This document shows positions 45,572 to 57,931 of a DNA stretch of 64,000 bases, in pieces. Under the pieces are notes generated by a model, which saw only the letters and a list, made by a program, of their open reading frames with translations, searched no databases and was not told where the DNA came from. Source of the stretch: Morella rubra (Eukaryota > Streptophyta > Magnoliopsida > Fagales > Myricaceae); contig RXIC02000488.1 of the NCBI GenBank assembly GCA_003952965.2, positions 41,643 to 105,642 of the forward strand. The letters run 5' to 3'. The translations under genes and the position numbers were made by a program. Within the stretch, counting starts at the first letter, position 1; each line of letters opens with the position of its first letter.

Positions 45572-47640
45572 AGCTCGGTTGCTTGTCATGGACCTTATAT
45601 CCATAATTCTTTGCAACGGGTTTTTTATGCACTTAAGTCACGTAACTGGTCCATTGGGCATTCACATTCGTGGTTGAAAACAAGGGCCCAGGAAAAATAT
45701 TATATCAGAGAGCACAAGAGTAGAGATTAGAGTCTAGACCCAAACAAAAATTAACAGGAAGCGCTACCAAGAATCACTATGGAAAAGTGCTCGCTGATGT
45801 CAAATCCCCATGATGAGCGAAAGGAAGTCTTAGGCAATTGTGATTGGTTATGAAAGGAAGTCTTCTTTTAAGACGAACTGCAAGTGGGGAGGAAGAATTC
45901 TTGATTACACCAACTAAGCAATGCACTGTGCAAAAATTCTCGGCTACTGGCCAGTGGGTCTTAAGTTTGCGCTTCTTTGCTGAATTCTGAACTACTTAGC
46001 TTTGAGCTCCTTTATGTTCTGCATCAGATTGAAACACGAAAATATATGTTCCTGTACAAAATAGAATGCAAATCAGCTAAAAGAATCACACCCTTTCTTT
46101 TTTAATGTGCAAGATCAATGTTCATTCAAACAGGAAACTCACATTTTCCAGAGAGCCAGAGAACGGGATCGTACTCATCTTGAGCTCCAAATCCTCTACG
46201 GTCAATTGTCATAAATTCCTACTAATATTGTGGCCGCAGCTATAACAGATGGCCGATGATCCATTATATTGATCTCTGCATCAGATAGCTCAACTTAATA
46301 AATAAACATAACAAACTCATAGATCAGTTTGGAGCAATCTTGAATTCATTTATCACCTCCTGCGAGGTCCATAATAAGTCCGGCATCTTTAGAGAGCGAT
46401 TCTTCTGGTTTACATTCACCACAGAATTTATGGATGAAATAATGCAGATAAGTTTCCCACTCGAAAGCTTCCAATAGAATTAATTCTCAGCAACCTTCGC
46501 TCCGAAAGCCCAAAAGGTCCGGCAATTTATTCTCCTCGAACTTTGCTGCCAAAGATAAACTTGCCATGGCTAGTGCCCAGACAGCAAAAAGTTGCCCGCA
46601 CTAAACCAACAGCAATCGCAAGAACAAGCCATTAAATATGGAAAATCATAAAGACGGCATTAGTAAAAAAGATTCCGACTTTTGCTTACACCAATGGGTT
46701 GCATTGAAAGAAAGCGATCAAAGTAAGTCAGGGATAAGTAAGCTGTCGTAAATTTGAGATCAAACCTTTTCCGAATCTGAATCAAGAAACCCATATTTCA
46801 AGAGCTGGTCCAAGAATATCTTAAAGAAATAAACAAATTAGAAAAAAACCAAAACTAGAACTTTAGTGAAGGAAACAAACAAATAAAATCGAGTTTCTGA
46901 TCAGCAAGCGAGCCCCCCTAAACCAGCTTCGGTTGTGCTTGGCTCGAGCCTAAAGCTTCGGGATCCAAAATAATTAGCACTCTCTCTCGAAGCGACTCCG
47001 CGATATACGCATTATTTTCCTCCTCGGATGCAGAACAGGCTTCGGCATCCCTATTTCCACTCAAGAATGCTCCGTATTTTTGGCAGATCAACAAGAAGGT
47101 AGAGGAAGAAGCCACAGCGTCGGAGTCCCCCATTCTTGCTATCTCAATAAAATTCAAGAAAATCAGACGCAGACTCTGTAGGTATTTGTGGTATTCTCGT
47201 GCTGAATCCACTTGGTATTGTAGAGTTAAGAAAACGAGAAGAGAGAATGAGAGAAAGAGAGAGAAGAAAAATGTCAGTTTCTACAGGTATGATTGAGAAG
47301 AACCAGAAGAGGAGCGAGCGAGTTGTGGCGCCAAAATGGAAGGTTGAGATATGAAGGGAAGTTGTTAATTGGCGGTTGGAAAGTACAAAGCACACGCTTG
47401 GGTACAGGGGTATGTGTAGAGGTTGAGGTAGCGGTATGCATAGAGCCACCAAAATGTTTCAAATGCTGAGGGAGGATTTAAGAGGAGTTTACGAAGTACT
47501 TTTGGAAGCAAATAGAAGTTGTAACCTATTGAAATTAGTTCCCAATAGAACTTTTGGGATCAAACTTCTTCTGAACTTGGAATTCCAGACGAAAACACAT
47601 TCTCAGGGCTTCAGAATTTTTAATATTACACAAGTTATAT
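45572..47640 (-). pseudogene. D-type cyclin pseudogene, copy B (right arm)
   Basis: Reverse complement of 35365-37960 without the roughly 470-bp insert of the left arm. Its ATG is at 47133 (MGDSDAVAS). The frame passes the position where the left copy stops but in a shifted frame (SLRERVLIILDPEALG) and ends at 46918. Downstream cyclin-box and C-terminal fold exons are recognisable but carry stops. More complete than copy A, still broken. Confidence 0.85.
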
Positions 47641-47661
47641 TTGAACTTGGAACATTTGAAT

Positions 47662-47965
47662 GTTTTGATTACTCTTCTTCAACAACTTGAAAAATGGAAG
47701 GCCACACATGTCCATAGGGGTGCAAATATGACAGCGCACTAGTTAGCTCGTTGGGTTGTCTCTGATTAGTTTAGGAGGCAATTTCCGTATTTGATTTAAC
47801 TTGCTTGTATATAGGTATTGAAACCCATGATTGTAAATTTTTTAATAGTATGAATGGAACATTTGAATGTTTTGATTACAAAAAATGAAAAAGAAATCCT
47901 AGGCCCATATATGTACTTTTACTGTTTATTCAGAAAAACAGTTGGGATATGCTCATCTAGTACAT
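47662..47965 (+). repeat. Second copy of LINE 3' fragment
   Basis: Direct copy of 34117-34430, with small deletions (the CTGTGATTAG segment is shortened) and the same TGAATGGAACATTTGAATG tail. Confidence 0.88.
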
Positions 47966-48363
47966 ACCTTGCTTTTTTTAATGGCATGCGGAGAGGGAAT
48001 GGGGGCTAGGATTTCTTTTGGTATCTTGGAAGTACATACCTTGCTCGAGGAAGAAACCTACCTGTTACTTTACTTCACAGAAGCAAGATAATTGCTTACA
48101 AAGCTGTGAGTCAATGCATACGTGATATATAAATGATTCCTTCTAGCAGAACTGAAAACATCATCAACCTTATTAAATTCCACCTCCACCTCCTTATCGT
48201 GCATAGCAATATGGGTTATGAATTCCAAATTATGGCATCTGATGGAGTTTGATTGTGGATATGGGTGTCTCAACAATGAATTCATCAGGTCTTCCTCCCT
48301 CTAAACTTAAGAAAATAAGCACATATAAATAGATCTGTTCTACAATTACCTGTTCGAATTATA

Positions 48364-48484
48364 CTATGCAATTCGACAAGAGATAGACATAACATGTGAA
48401 TCCTATTTTAGAGCTCATGTTACCCGAAGTATGAGTTTTACAATAGGGTCCATCTGTTATGTCTATCTCTTCCTGAATTGCATA
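48364..48484. repeat. Small fold-back (120 bp) upstream of the first RLK
   Basis: Arms TATGCAATTCGACAAGAGAT... (from 48365) and its inverse (to 48484) form a stem of about 30 bp with few mismatches and a 60-nt loop. Most likely a tiny MITE; a small-RNA hairpin is possible but unsupported. Confidence 0.65.
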
Positions 48485-48813
48485 ACGCAATTTATACAGA
48501 AAATTGCATAAGATTCCGTATGTACTCGGAAAAGGAGAACTTTGTCACATAGAAGAGTAAGAGCTAGTTTATTGAACAGGAAGCACAGAAAAGACATAAG
48601 AAGCTGCCTAATTTGATCCAATGTCGTGCGTTGACAATAATTTGATAGAAAATTTAGTATACCATCTCTAAAATATTCATTGCTTGTAAATAAACAGGCT
48701 AAACGTTAACATAGACAGCTGATAGAATGATACCATTGACATTTTCCTGCCTCTCTCTCTCTCTGGCTCTTATCTGCTATAAAGATTGATTAACCCATAC
48801 CAGAACACATAAC
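48485..48813 (+). promoter_or_regulatory. Upstream region of the first RLK
   Basis: Homologous to 57520-57931 upstream of the second RLK, so the promoter was part of the tandem duplication. A CT run (48752-48764) and TATAAAG (48778-48784) lie shortly before the ATG, so the leader may be very short or the second ATG (48835) may be the real start. Confidence 0.45.
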
Positions 48814-51800
48814 ATGGAAGGTCAAAGACTAGGCATGGCAAGATATGATCCCAAGCCGTCTCTTCTTCTCCTTCACATTCTCTTCCTCTCCTTACTTTCA
48901 GTGAACATCACAGCATCACCAGCAACACAAGCTGAAGCTCTTGTCAAATGGAAAAACAGCCTTTCCCCTACTCCTACAGCTACTTTCGGTTCATGGTCCC
49001 TCACCAACCTCAAAAATCTTTGCAACTGGACAAGCATTGTCTGCGACTCATCCGGAACAGTCTCAGAAGTAAACATCTCTGGAGCCAACATCAATGGAAC
49101 GCTAGCCCAGTTCAACTTCACTCCGTTTCTGAACCTCACCCGCCTGGACCTCAGCAACAACAATCTCAGCGGACCAATACCACCAGCCATCGGAAACCTC
49201 TTCAAGCTTACTTATCTGGACGTGGGACTCAACTACTTTGACAACATAATACCTTCGGAGATAGGCCGGTTGACGAAACTTCGGTACGTAAGCTTGTACA
49301 GCAACTATCTGAACGGTTCAATTCCGTATCAGTTTCGCAATCTTCGAAAGGTATGGTACTTGGACCTTGGATCAAACTACTTAGTAAATCCTGACTGGTC
49401 TAAGTTTTCAGGCATGCCATTATTGACTCGCCTTAGCCTTTCTTACAATGAACTCACTTCAGGGTTCCCGGGATTTATACTCGATTGTCACAACTTGACT
49501 TACTTGGATCTATCCCTGAATAAGTTTACTGGACCGATACCTGAATTGGTTTTCACCAATCTGGGAAAGCTTGAATACCTTAATCTTACTGATAACTTAT
49601 TCCAAGGATCGTTGTCAACTAACATTTCAAAGCTTCCCAAGCTCAAAGATCTTCGTCTCGGACGAAACCAGCTCAGTGGTTTAATTCCAGAAGATATCGG
49701 TTCTCTGTTGAATCTTCAACTCATAGAATTGTACAACAATTCGTTGGAAGGGAGACTTCCTTCCTCAATAGGCCAGCTCAGGAAGCTCTCGTATCTCGAT
49801 CTCAGAATGAATGCCTTGAATTCTACAATTCCTTCTGAGCTTGGCTTTTGTACTAACCTCACCTTCTGGGCCATGGCTCAAAATTCACTGACCGGGGAAT
49901 TGCCCATGTCCTTGACCAACCTGAGAAAAATTACCGCTTTGGGCTTATCTGATAATAAGCTTTCTGGTCAAATCTCACCTCAATTTCTCTCCAATTGGAC
50001 TGAGTTGACTTCGTTGCAACTTCAGGACAATCTTTTCTCCGGAGAAATCCCACCAGAAATAGGCCTACTGACAAAGCTCATTTACCTTTATCTATATAAT
50101 AATCAGCTCTCTGGCTCAATTCCCTCCGAGGTCGGAAACTTGGAAGATTTGGTGGAATTAGACCTTTCACAAAACCAGCTCTCTGGTCCAATTCCTCTAA
50201 CAATGTGGAACCTCACAAACCTACTCACTTTACAACTTTTCTCCAATAATCTCACTGGCACAATCCCACAAGAAATTGGGAATATGACATCGCTGCAAAT
50301 TCTGGATCTCAACAGTAACCAGCTCTACGGGGAGTTGCCGGACACCATTTCTGGCCTCAGTAATTTAACTGCGATCTCTCTTTTCACCAATAAGTTCTTG
50401 GGAACTATTCCGTTAGACTTCGGGAAGTATAGTCCTTTTCTGACCAGTGTTAGCTTTTCCAATAACAGTTTCTCTGGAGAATTGCCACCTGAATTATGTA
50501 GCAGCTTTGCTCTTCATGATTTCACGGTGAATGACAATAACTTCACAGGGCCATTGCCAGAATGTTTGAGAAATTGTTCAGAGCTCAATAGAGTACGGTT
50601 TGATGGGAACCGATTCAACGGAAACATTACAAATGCATTTGGAGTTCATCCAAATCTTTATTTTCTTTCTCTTGGTGATAATCAATTTGTTGGTAAAATT
50701 TCACCCGAGTGGGCACAGTGTGAATCTCTCACGAATTTACAGATGGGCAGAAACAGAATTTCTGGCAAGATACCACTGGAGCTGGGGAATTTGACTCAAT
50801 TGCGCCTGTTGGAACTGGATTCTAACAACTTGTCCGGGGAAATTCCAAGTGAACTGGGAAATTTAAGCCTGCTATACCAGCTCAATCTGAGCAGGAATGA
50901 TTTGACAGGAGAGATTCCTCGGAGTCTTGCCAGTTTGAGTGAGCTTATAAATCTTGATTTGTCTGATAACCAATTGAATGGAAGCATACCAAGAGAGCTT
51001 GGGAATTGTGGGAGATTATTAAGCTTGAATCTGAGCAACAACCACCTTTCAGGTGAAATACCGCCCGAGCTTGGTAACTTAATTGCATTGAGTTACTTTT
51101 TGGATCTCAGCAGCAATTCACTCTCAGGAACTATCCCTCAAAACCTGGCAAAGCTTTCCTCCTTGGAGAGTCTAAATGTTTCACATAACCAACTCTCAGG
51201 GGAAATCCCAGCTTCATTTTCCAACATGGTTAGTCTACGCAACACCTCCATTGATTTTTCTTACAATAAGCTAACAGGTCAGATCCCAACTAGTAAAGCT
51301 TTCGAAGAAGCACCGGCAAAAGCTTATGTTGGAAACTTAGGCTTGTGTGGAGATGCAGAAGGACTAAATCCTTGCTATACAGATTCCGGAAAGCCAAATC
51401 ACTCAAAAAAAATTCTATTAGCTGTCCTCATTCCAGTCTGTGGTCTGTTATTGCTTGCAACAATTGTTGCCGGATTCATAATATGTTACCGGGAAACTGC
51501 ACTCCTCGATGAAGAAATCAACACAATTGGAGACTCTGGCGAGAAGATTGAGTTTATCATATGGGAAAGAGAAGGTATGTTCACATTCGGGGATATTGTG
51601 ATGGCCACAGAGGACTTCAATGAGAAGTACTGCATTGGAAAAGGAGGATTTGGAAGCGTCTACAAAGCGGCATTGCCAACGGGTCAAATTGTTGCAGTAA
51701 AAAAACTCAACATGTCAGACTCCAGCGATATCCCAGCAGCCAATCGCAGTACCTTTGAGAACGAGATTCGTGTGTTGACAGAGGTTAGGCACCGGAATAT

Positions 51801-52577
51801 CATCAAACTTCATGGGTTCTGTTCCGCCAGGGGTTGCATGTACTTGATTTATGAATATGTAGAGAGAGGCAGTTTGGGAAATGTATTGTATGGGATGGAA
51901 GGGAAAGTTGTGTTGGACTGGTATACAAGGGTGAAAATTGTGCAAGGCCTGGCTCATGCAATTGCTTATTTGCACCATGATTGCTCTCCACCAGTTGTGC
52001 ACCGAGACATAACTGTCAATAACATATTGCTGGAGCCAGATTTCGAGCCTCGGCTGTCAGATTTTGGCGTCGCAAGATTGATGAGCCCAGACACTACTAA
52101 CTGGTCAACAATTGCTGGGTCTTATGGCTACATGGCTCCAGGTATGCTAGTGCTTCATTTTTGTTCTGGTTATAGCCAGATGTTTGTATCTCCTGTTAAT
52201 TCATTTTATTCGTATTGCTGAAACTGTTTCATCGAAAAGAATTTGATTTATTTTATGGATGTGCAGAGCTTGCGCTCACAATGCGGATCACTCATAAATG
52301 TGATGTTTATAGCTTTGGAGTGGTGGCACTAGAACTTATGATGGGTAGGCACCCAAGGGAGCTCCTAGCTTCCTTGTCAACAACAGCAATGTTGGTTTCA
52401 GACAGGACTGAGTTTCTTCTGAAGGATGTTCTGGACCAAGCACTCCCATCACCCACAGGCCAAACAATGGAGGAAGTGGTGTTTGTAGTGACCATTGCAT
52501 TACTATGTGTGCGTGACAATCCAGAGTCAAGACCCTCCATGCGTTTTGTGGCACAAGAACTATCGCGTCGGATCTAA
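48814..52577 (+). CDS. MIK2-like: LRR receptor-like kinase, MIK2-like (copy 1)
   Basis: Two exons, 48814-52141 and 52267-52577, 1212 aa. Signal peptide at about 15-35 ([19 protein letters not shown]), LRR N-cap with the paired-cysteine WC-type region ([10 protein letters not shown]), more than 25 leucine-rich repeats, a C-cap ([12 protein letters not shown]), a transmembrane helix at about 869-892 and a kinase from about 930. Kinase motifs: glycine loop [16 protein letters not shown] lysine, HRD ([13 protein letters not shown]), DFG. All catalytic residues are present, so it is predicted active at the plasma membrane. The single intron splits the APE motif (MAP|E), conserved in the tandem copy. 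MIK2 in Arabidopsis senses SCOOP peptides; the ligand here is unknown. The frame has two candidate starts, 48814 and 48835; only the second is shared with copy 2. A TAA at 52575 ends the protein 28 residues before copy 2. Confidence 0.93.
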
Positions 52578-55400
52578 GATTTCATTTACGACCCCTTTGA
52601 GACGATCACCATTAGCAAGCTTAACAATCTTGAGGGGAAACCAAGAAAGTAGCATGGTACAATATTCATTCAATTTCAGGTATCAAATAGTGAATGAGAC
52701 TGTTGAAAGTTATACTTAACCACAGATTTTCGCAAGTCTGTCAAAAATCAAACACAAATTCCGTCACATGAATAGTTTTTTTTTTTTTTTTAAATAATCA
52801 AGGTACATAGAAAATTACAGCAAATTACTCGAAGGGCTAACAGCAAGTCTAAGGGGCCGAAGCCTATAAAAGAGGATGCAAGGTCATCAGTGGATGCGGC
52901 AAGCGCGCGTTGAATGGGTCCGAAGGCTCACAGAAGACAGGCAAGCGCGCAGCAAATGAACTCTAAGGCCCACGGATGGCAGGGAGACCCCTAATACTGC
53001 TAGGTCTTTCCAATAGTTGAGAATGTTTCTCTCACAAGTCGCAGCTTGTGTGTTCAGCGCAAGAACATTATTGGACACGTCTAGCCTGTTTCCTTGATCG
53101 CTCAAATTATGGGGAATCGTCATCACAGTTTAATATATTTTGAGTATGTTGGATGAGCTCAGCCAGCTCCGCTTCAAAGTCTCTTTGAGCGATGAGGGGA
53201 CCCGAAGAAGTGTTGTGAGGTTAATATAGAAATCGAGATGTAGGATACAAGGAGACAAAGCCAGCTGAGAGAGAAGAAACTGAAATTACTTTTAGACCCG
53301 AGAATATACCTAGAGAGGGGGGGGGGGGGGGGGGGGGGGGGGGTGGGGGGGGGGGGGTGAATAGGTATTTAAAAACTAATAACACCCTTTTTAAGAAACT
53401 ACAGAAAAACAATATCAACAACACCAATACAATCTCAATATTAAAAACTATTCTAACAGTATGAATAAAACACTTAACAACAACCAAGATTTAACAAATT
53501 AAGACTGATACAACTTTGATAACCAAACCAATAGAGAACAATTACAGCAGTAATCTCTTCACAGAAAAATCAAGATAACCTTGTTAATAATCAACTATCA
53601 AGATACAACAATGAAATATAGTCAGCAAGAATATAATCCACACAATAATGATTTTTCAGCTAGCTAATATCTACACCTTCAATAAGACTATCACAAGAAT
53701 AACCTACGCAAATTTCAGCAAGGCAAACTCAATGTAAAGAGATTTTCCAGCAATTATTCAAGACAAGATTAACTCTAAAAAACCAGCAATACAAAGACTA
53801 ACTATTCAGCAATAATATCAACAACTCTAAGACAAGTTAACCAGCAAGTATTCGGTCACAAATCCAGCAATCAAAAGGCTTGCCAATTTCACGTTACCAA
53901 TTCTTTTTAGATCTGCAAATGCTCAACAAGAAAACGATTAGTAGCATAAAGAACAAGATAGAGAAGAATAGACTCAACACCAGAAATTTTTGGTAACGAA
54001 GTGAAAATCACTTGAGTTGGATTTCTCCAAGTGACAAAAACACTCCGGGTGTTTTAAACACCAATCAGTCCACTAATTGCTTGACAACTTTACACGATTG
54101 TGATCAATCATGAAATTCCTTTTCATTTCCCCGATCCCCAATCTTTCCGTAAAGTTTCCCAAGAACTCCTTTCTTAGGACGGTGCCCAGCACCCGAGTCT
54201 TCGATCAGCAACTCCGATCAGCAACTATGGACGTCAACGAACTCGTCGACCTTCTGAATCTTTTCTCAGAAACTGCTCAGCCACCAAGAACACCTTTCTT
54301 CAAGATTCAACTTCACTATCAACACCAACCGAAATGGGAATAGCAGACCCAACGTTCAGCAGCCTTGAATCTTCAGAATCTTCCACCAGAGGGAAGTTCA
54401 AGAACTCTCACACCAGATGCGATCAGATCAGGTTCAGCAGAGAGAGAGAGATGGGTTTTTCGTTGGAGAGAGGAATATTCTAGAGTGTGTTCTGTTTTCT
54501 GCGTAAAACTCCAAAGTTGCGTGTTCTTCTTTTTGGGAAAGGCATATAGACTGTTTAAGTGAGGGTAATTTGGTCAGACAGGTCAGCTTTTTAGTTGGGC
54601 GAGTTTCTAGAGTTTTCTCGCTAAACTGCATCAGTTACGCCAGGCTAACCCTAGGCTAACCCAAACACCTCACAATCTTCCCACCAGCTCAGCACGGCTT
54701 CCCAGACCATTCTCTTGAGTTCAGTAACCTTCTAGCAGCTTCTAATGAGATCCACTGAGCTCCACCTCCTCCAACATTAATCAAGTCACTATATACAATC
54801 TATATAATGAAAATACATTTATAAAACAATTGTTTTGACTATGGAAAATATGCCAAATTTACAAGCACTTTCAGAAACAAAGACAGACAAGGTTTAAGGT
54901 AGGTGATAGATCATAGAATGGCATACTGGAGAGCAGAGGTCTTTTATTCTCTCTCGCAGCAGTAACATTAGGGTAGTATTTTAAGGAAGACAACAATTCA
55001 AGAATATTAGAACAAGAGTAATTGACACACACAGAACTATCCAGAGTCCATCTTGTTCCTTAGAAAATATAGATTCAGACAACCTCCGATTATCAGCCAT
55101 AGCGGTATTCTCAGTACTGTAAAGTATTCCTTTTAAAAGATACACATGCAGAGACTTTCATCTTCTCCTTCTCTTTTATTTACGAGTTAGTTTTTTAACA
55201 GGGAAAAAAAAAACCCCAGAATTTTTATTGTTGGAACAGAGTCCTTTGCCTCCACGGTTTGAACCACTGAGGCTGATTTACAAAAGACTGGTATTTTTAA
55301 TGTGTTACTGATAGCAAATATATCTCAGTGATATTTTCCATTATTAACCTCATTGAATTCGGATTGGACAGATCAACCTTGACTATTCGACTTATCGCAT
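52578..55400. other. RLK spacer with degraded repeats
   Basis: Contains a T14 run (52779-52791), the long G tract at 53317-53357 and, after it, GTGAATAGGTATTTAAAA, a phrase I associate with plant LTR-element flanks. 53360-54900 is A/C-rich low-complexity sequence that may be a degraded retroelement; no coding domain identified. Confidence 0.35.
53317..53357 (+). repeat. 41-nt guanine tract
   Basis: Twenty-seven G, one T (53344), then thirteen G. Could form G-quadruplexes on the plus strand; tract length is likely unstable and partly an assembly estimate. Confidence 0.95.
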
Positions 55401-55621
55401 GCTCGTGAGACACTTCAAATGTTAAAAATGGCGTGTTAGAGGACAAAGAAAACGAAAGAAAAGAAAAAACTCGCCTCATCCACCAGTCATATTCAACCTT
55501 TAACTAAAGATGGTTTCTGAATATTGACACTATGCTTTGAACTTGCAAGAAAAGTCAAGATTACGATCATGTATGTTTTTCTAAAGCGACACTCTTCCGT
55601 GTTCACACCTGCTTGGTTCAT

Positions 55622-55940
55622 TCGGTCAAATTACAGTTCCAGTTCGGGACACTACACAAGAGGTGTACAATGTATAGTGTCGGTGGAGATACATAATTCG
55701 ACATTTAAGACCACTTGTGTGATAATATTTAGCAAAGAACTTCGAAATAACGAAACCCAACAAAAGAGAATCATTTAAGAATCGGTCAAATTACAGTTCC
55801 AGTTCGGGACACTACACGAGGTGTACAATGTATAGTGTCGGTGGAGTTACATAATTCGACATTTAAGACCACTTGTGTGATAATATTTAGCAAAGAACTT
55901 CGAAATAACGAAACCCAACAAAAGAGAATCATTTAAGAAT
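55622..55940. repeat. 160-bp tandem duplication
   Basis: 55622-55781 and 55782-55940 are nearly identical (start TCGGTCAAATTACAGTTCCA; the second copy lacks two bases near 55817). A diverged single copy is at about 34855-34990, so the tandem duplication came after the block was copied between 34 and 55 kb. Confidence 0.92.
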
Positions 55941-56660
55941 CATTTTAATATAATTAACTCCAGTTGCCTTTCAATTACACTCTAAGTGCTCTGTTCCATA
56001 ACCACTCTGAGCCAGAGACCAGAGTGGTCATGGAAGGATGTCTTTTTGTGACTGTCTTTTCTCTTTTCTTTCACATTGTGGACAAGAAAGACCACTTTAA
56101 ACCAGTCCGATGAGGTTAACATTGTCGAGAAAATCTCTGTTCCAAGAAAGGATATTCTTGAAGCCTTTGTTATTGTTCTTTGTATTTTTAAACAGCATTC
56201 AGAGAGGTTAGGGAGCTTAGGATTTCTTTTGGTATCTTGGCAGTACATACGTTGCATGGAGGAAGAAAACCTACCTGTTACTTCACTTCAAGAAGCAAGA
56301 GCAGTGCTTGCAAATGATTCCTTGTAGCTGAGCTTAAAACATCCAACCTCCCCAACCTTATTAAATTCCACCTCGTGATTCTGCATCGTAACCAGGGCTT
56401 TGAATTCCAAAATGGTCCTAAAATACATTAATAGCATCTGATGGAATTTGGTCGTGGATATGGGTCTGAATAAAGAAGGGATATAACTTCAATTCTTTTT
56501 TTTTCAACTTCAAATTGTTTTATTCGATTTCAGGGTCTTCCTCCGTCTGAAATCTAGAAAAATTCACAAATAAATAGATCTGATGGGATTTGGGATGGAG
56601 ATAAATAGTTCTATAATATGATCTCACCTTAGTTATTGTGACAACTTTGTATTAGTTGGA
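55941..56660. other. Spacer with duplicated RLK-upstream block
   Basis: 56218-56340 matches 48000-48110 and 44388-44490 (TTGGTATCTTGGCAGTACAT here). The rest shows no supported gene. Confidence 0.5.
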
Positions 56661-56674
56661 CTATAAGGAAAATA

Positions 56675-57297
56675 AAATAGATAAATATACTTTTCAACTA
56701 TCAACTACTTGAGTTCAACACATTGCACCTTTGAACTACAAATCTTAGACACTTTATATCTTATATCAAATTTTTAGACTAAAAAGATGATAATGCCCTC
56801 AACCCACTTTACATATATTAAAGATATTGTTGTCAATTTATTAAATTCTCATAAGTATTTATTGTTGGGAAGAGGGTGTAAAGTATCTAACATTAATAAT
56901 TAGAGGACGCATTGTGTTAAAGTAGGTAGTTATGGTGTAAAGTGTTTAATATTAATAGTTGGAGGGTACAATATGTCAAAAATGTTAGTTTAAGATTAAT
57001 GTGTTCAAAATGAGTAATTTATACGTGAAAAATATATTTATCCTAAAACGACTAAAAAGATGATAATGCTCTTAACCCACTTTGTATATATTAAAGATAT
57101 TGTTGTCAATTAATTAAGTTCTCATAAGTATTATTGTTGAAAATAGGGTGTAAAGTGTCTAACATTAATAATTAAAAGACATATTATGTCAAAGTAAATA
57201 ATTATAATATAAAGTATTTAATATTAATAATTAGAATTAGTTTAAAATTAATATGTTAAAAATAAATAATTTATACGTAACAAATATAATTTATCCC
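56675..57297. mobile_element. MITE with tandem half-copy
   Basis: 56675-57045 has weak inverted ends (GATAAATATACTTTTCA and its diverged inverse) and resembles the element at 439-824. Its right part, starting GACTAAAAAGATGATAATGC (about 56776), is repeated at about 57049-57297. No coding capacity. Confidence 0.65.
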
Positions 57298-57300
57298 CTC

Positions 57301-57931
57301 CCCCCCCCCCAAAAAAAAAAAAAATCTATGAGAGGTCCTAGAAAAAATAAGAACTAAAGAGCTAGTATATTGAAAAGTAAGCACATAAAAGCCTATATGT
57401 GGATTGTATTCCTGTTCAGTGTCTTTCTAGTAACAATCCAAGGTTTCCTATTGACTGTCCCATCTTGCGTGCCTTTCTAACAATCCAAGGTTTCCTTATT
57501 GACTGTCCCATCTTGCTTAGAATAAAGAAACAAAAAAAGCACAGAAAAGGCATAAGAAGCCGCCAAATTTGATCCTATCTCTTGCATTGGTTGTAATATG
57601 ATAGAAAACTTGTATACCATCTTAAAAGCACCGATGGCTTATAAATAAATTTAGGAGTTGTTTGTTTATCGAAATTTTATAAAATATTTTTAAAAATTTT
57701 AAAAATTTTAAAAAGTTTTTTAAATATTAAAATTTATAAAATATGTATTGCTGTGATGAAAATTTTAAATCCTACAAAATTAGGTAAACAACCTACCCAT
57801 AAGAATCGACAGAGACAGCTGATACCCTGAGGCCAATGACATTCCGCCCCCCCTCTCTCTCTCCGTGACTCTCTCTGCCATTAAAGATAAAACCCAGACC
57901 AGAAAACACATGTGAAGGTAAAAAGCTGGGC
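57301..57931 (+). promoter_or_regulatory. Upstream region of the second RLK
   Basis: 57520-57931 aligns with the region before the first RLK. It also carries a local tandem duplication of AATCCAAGGTTTCC (57436 and 57482), an AT-rich insert (57650-57790) absent from copy 1, and a CT run at 57850-57863. Confidence 0.5.

Noticed and set aside
52142..52221. RLK copy 1 ending in the exon 1 read-through (GMLVLHF...)
   Set aside because: GTATGC donor after MAP and AG acceptor at 52266 restore APE and the rest of the kinase; the same intron is in copy 2. Retention would truncate the kinase.
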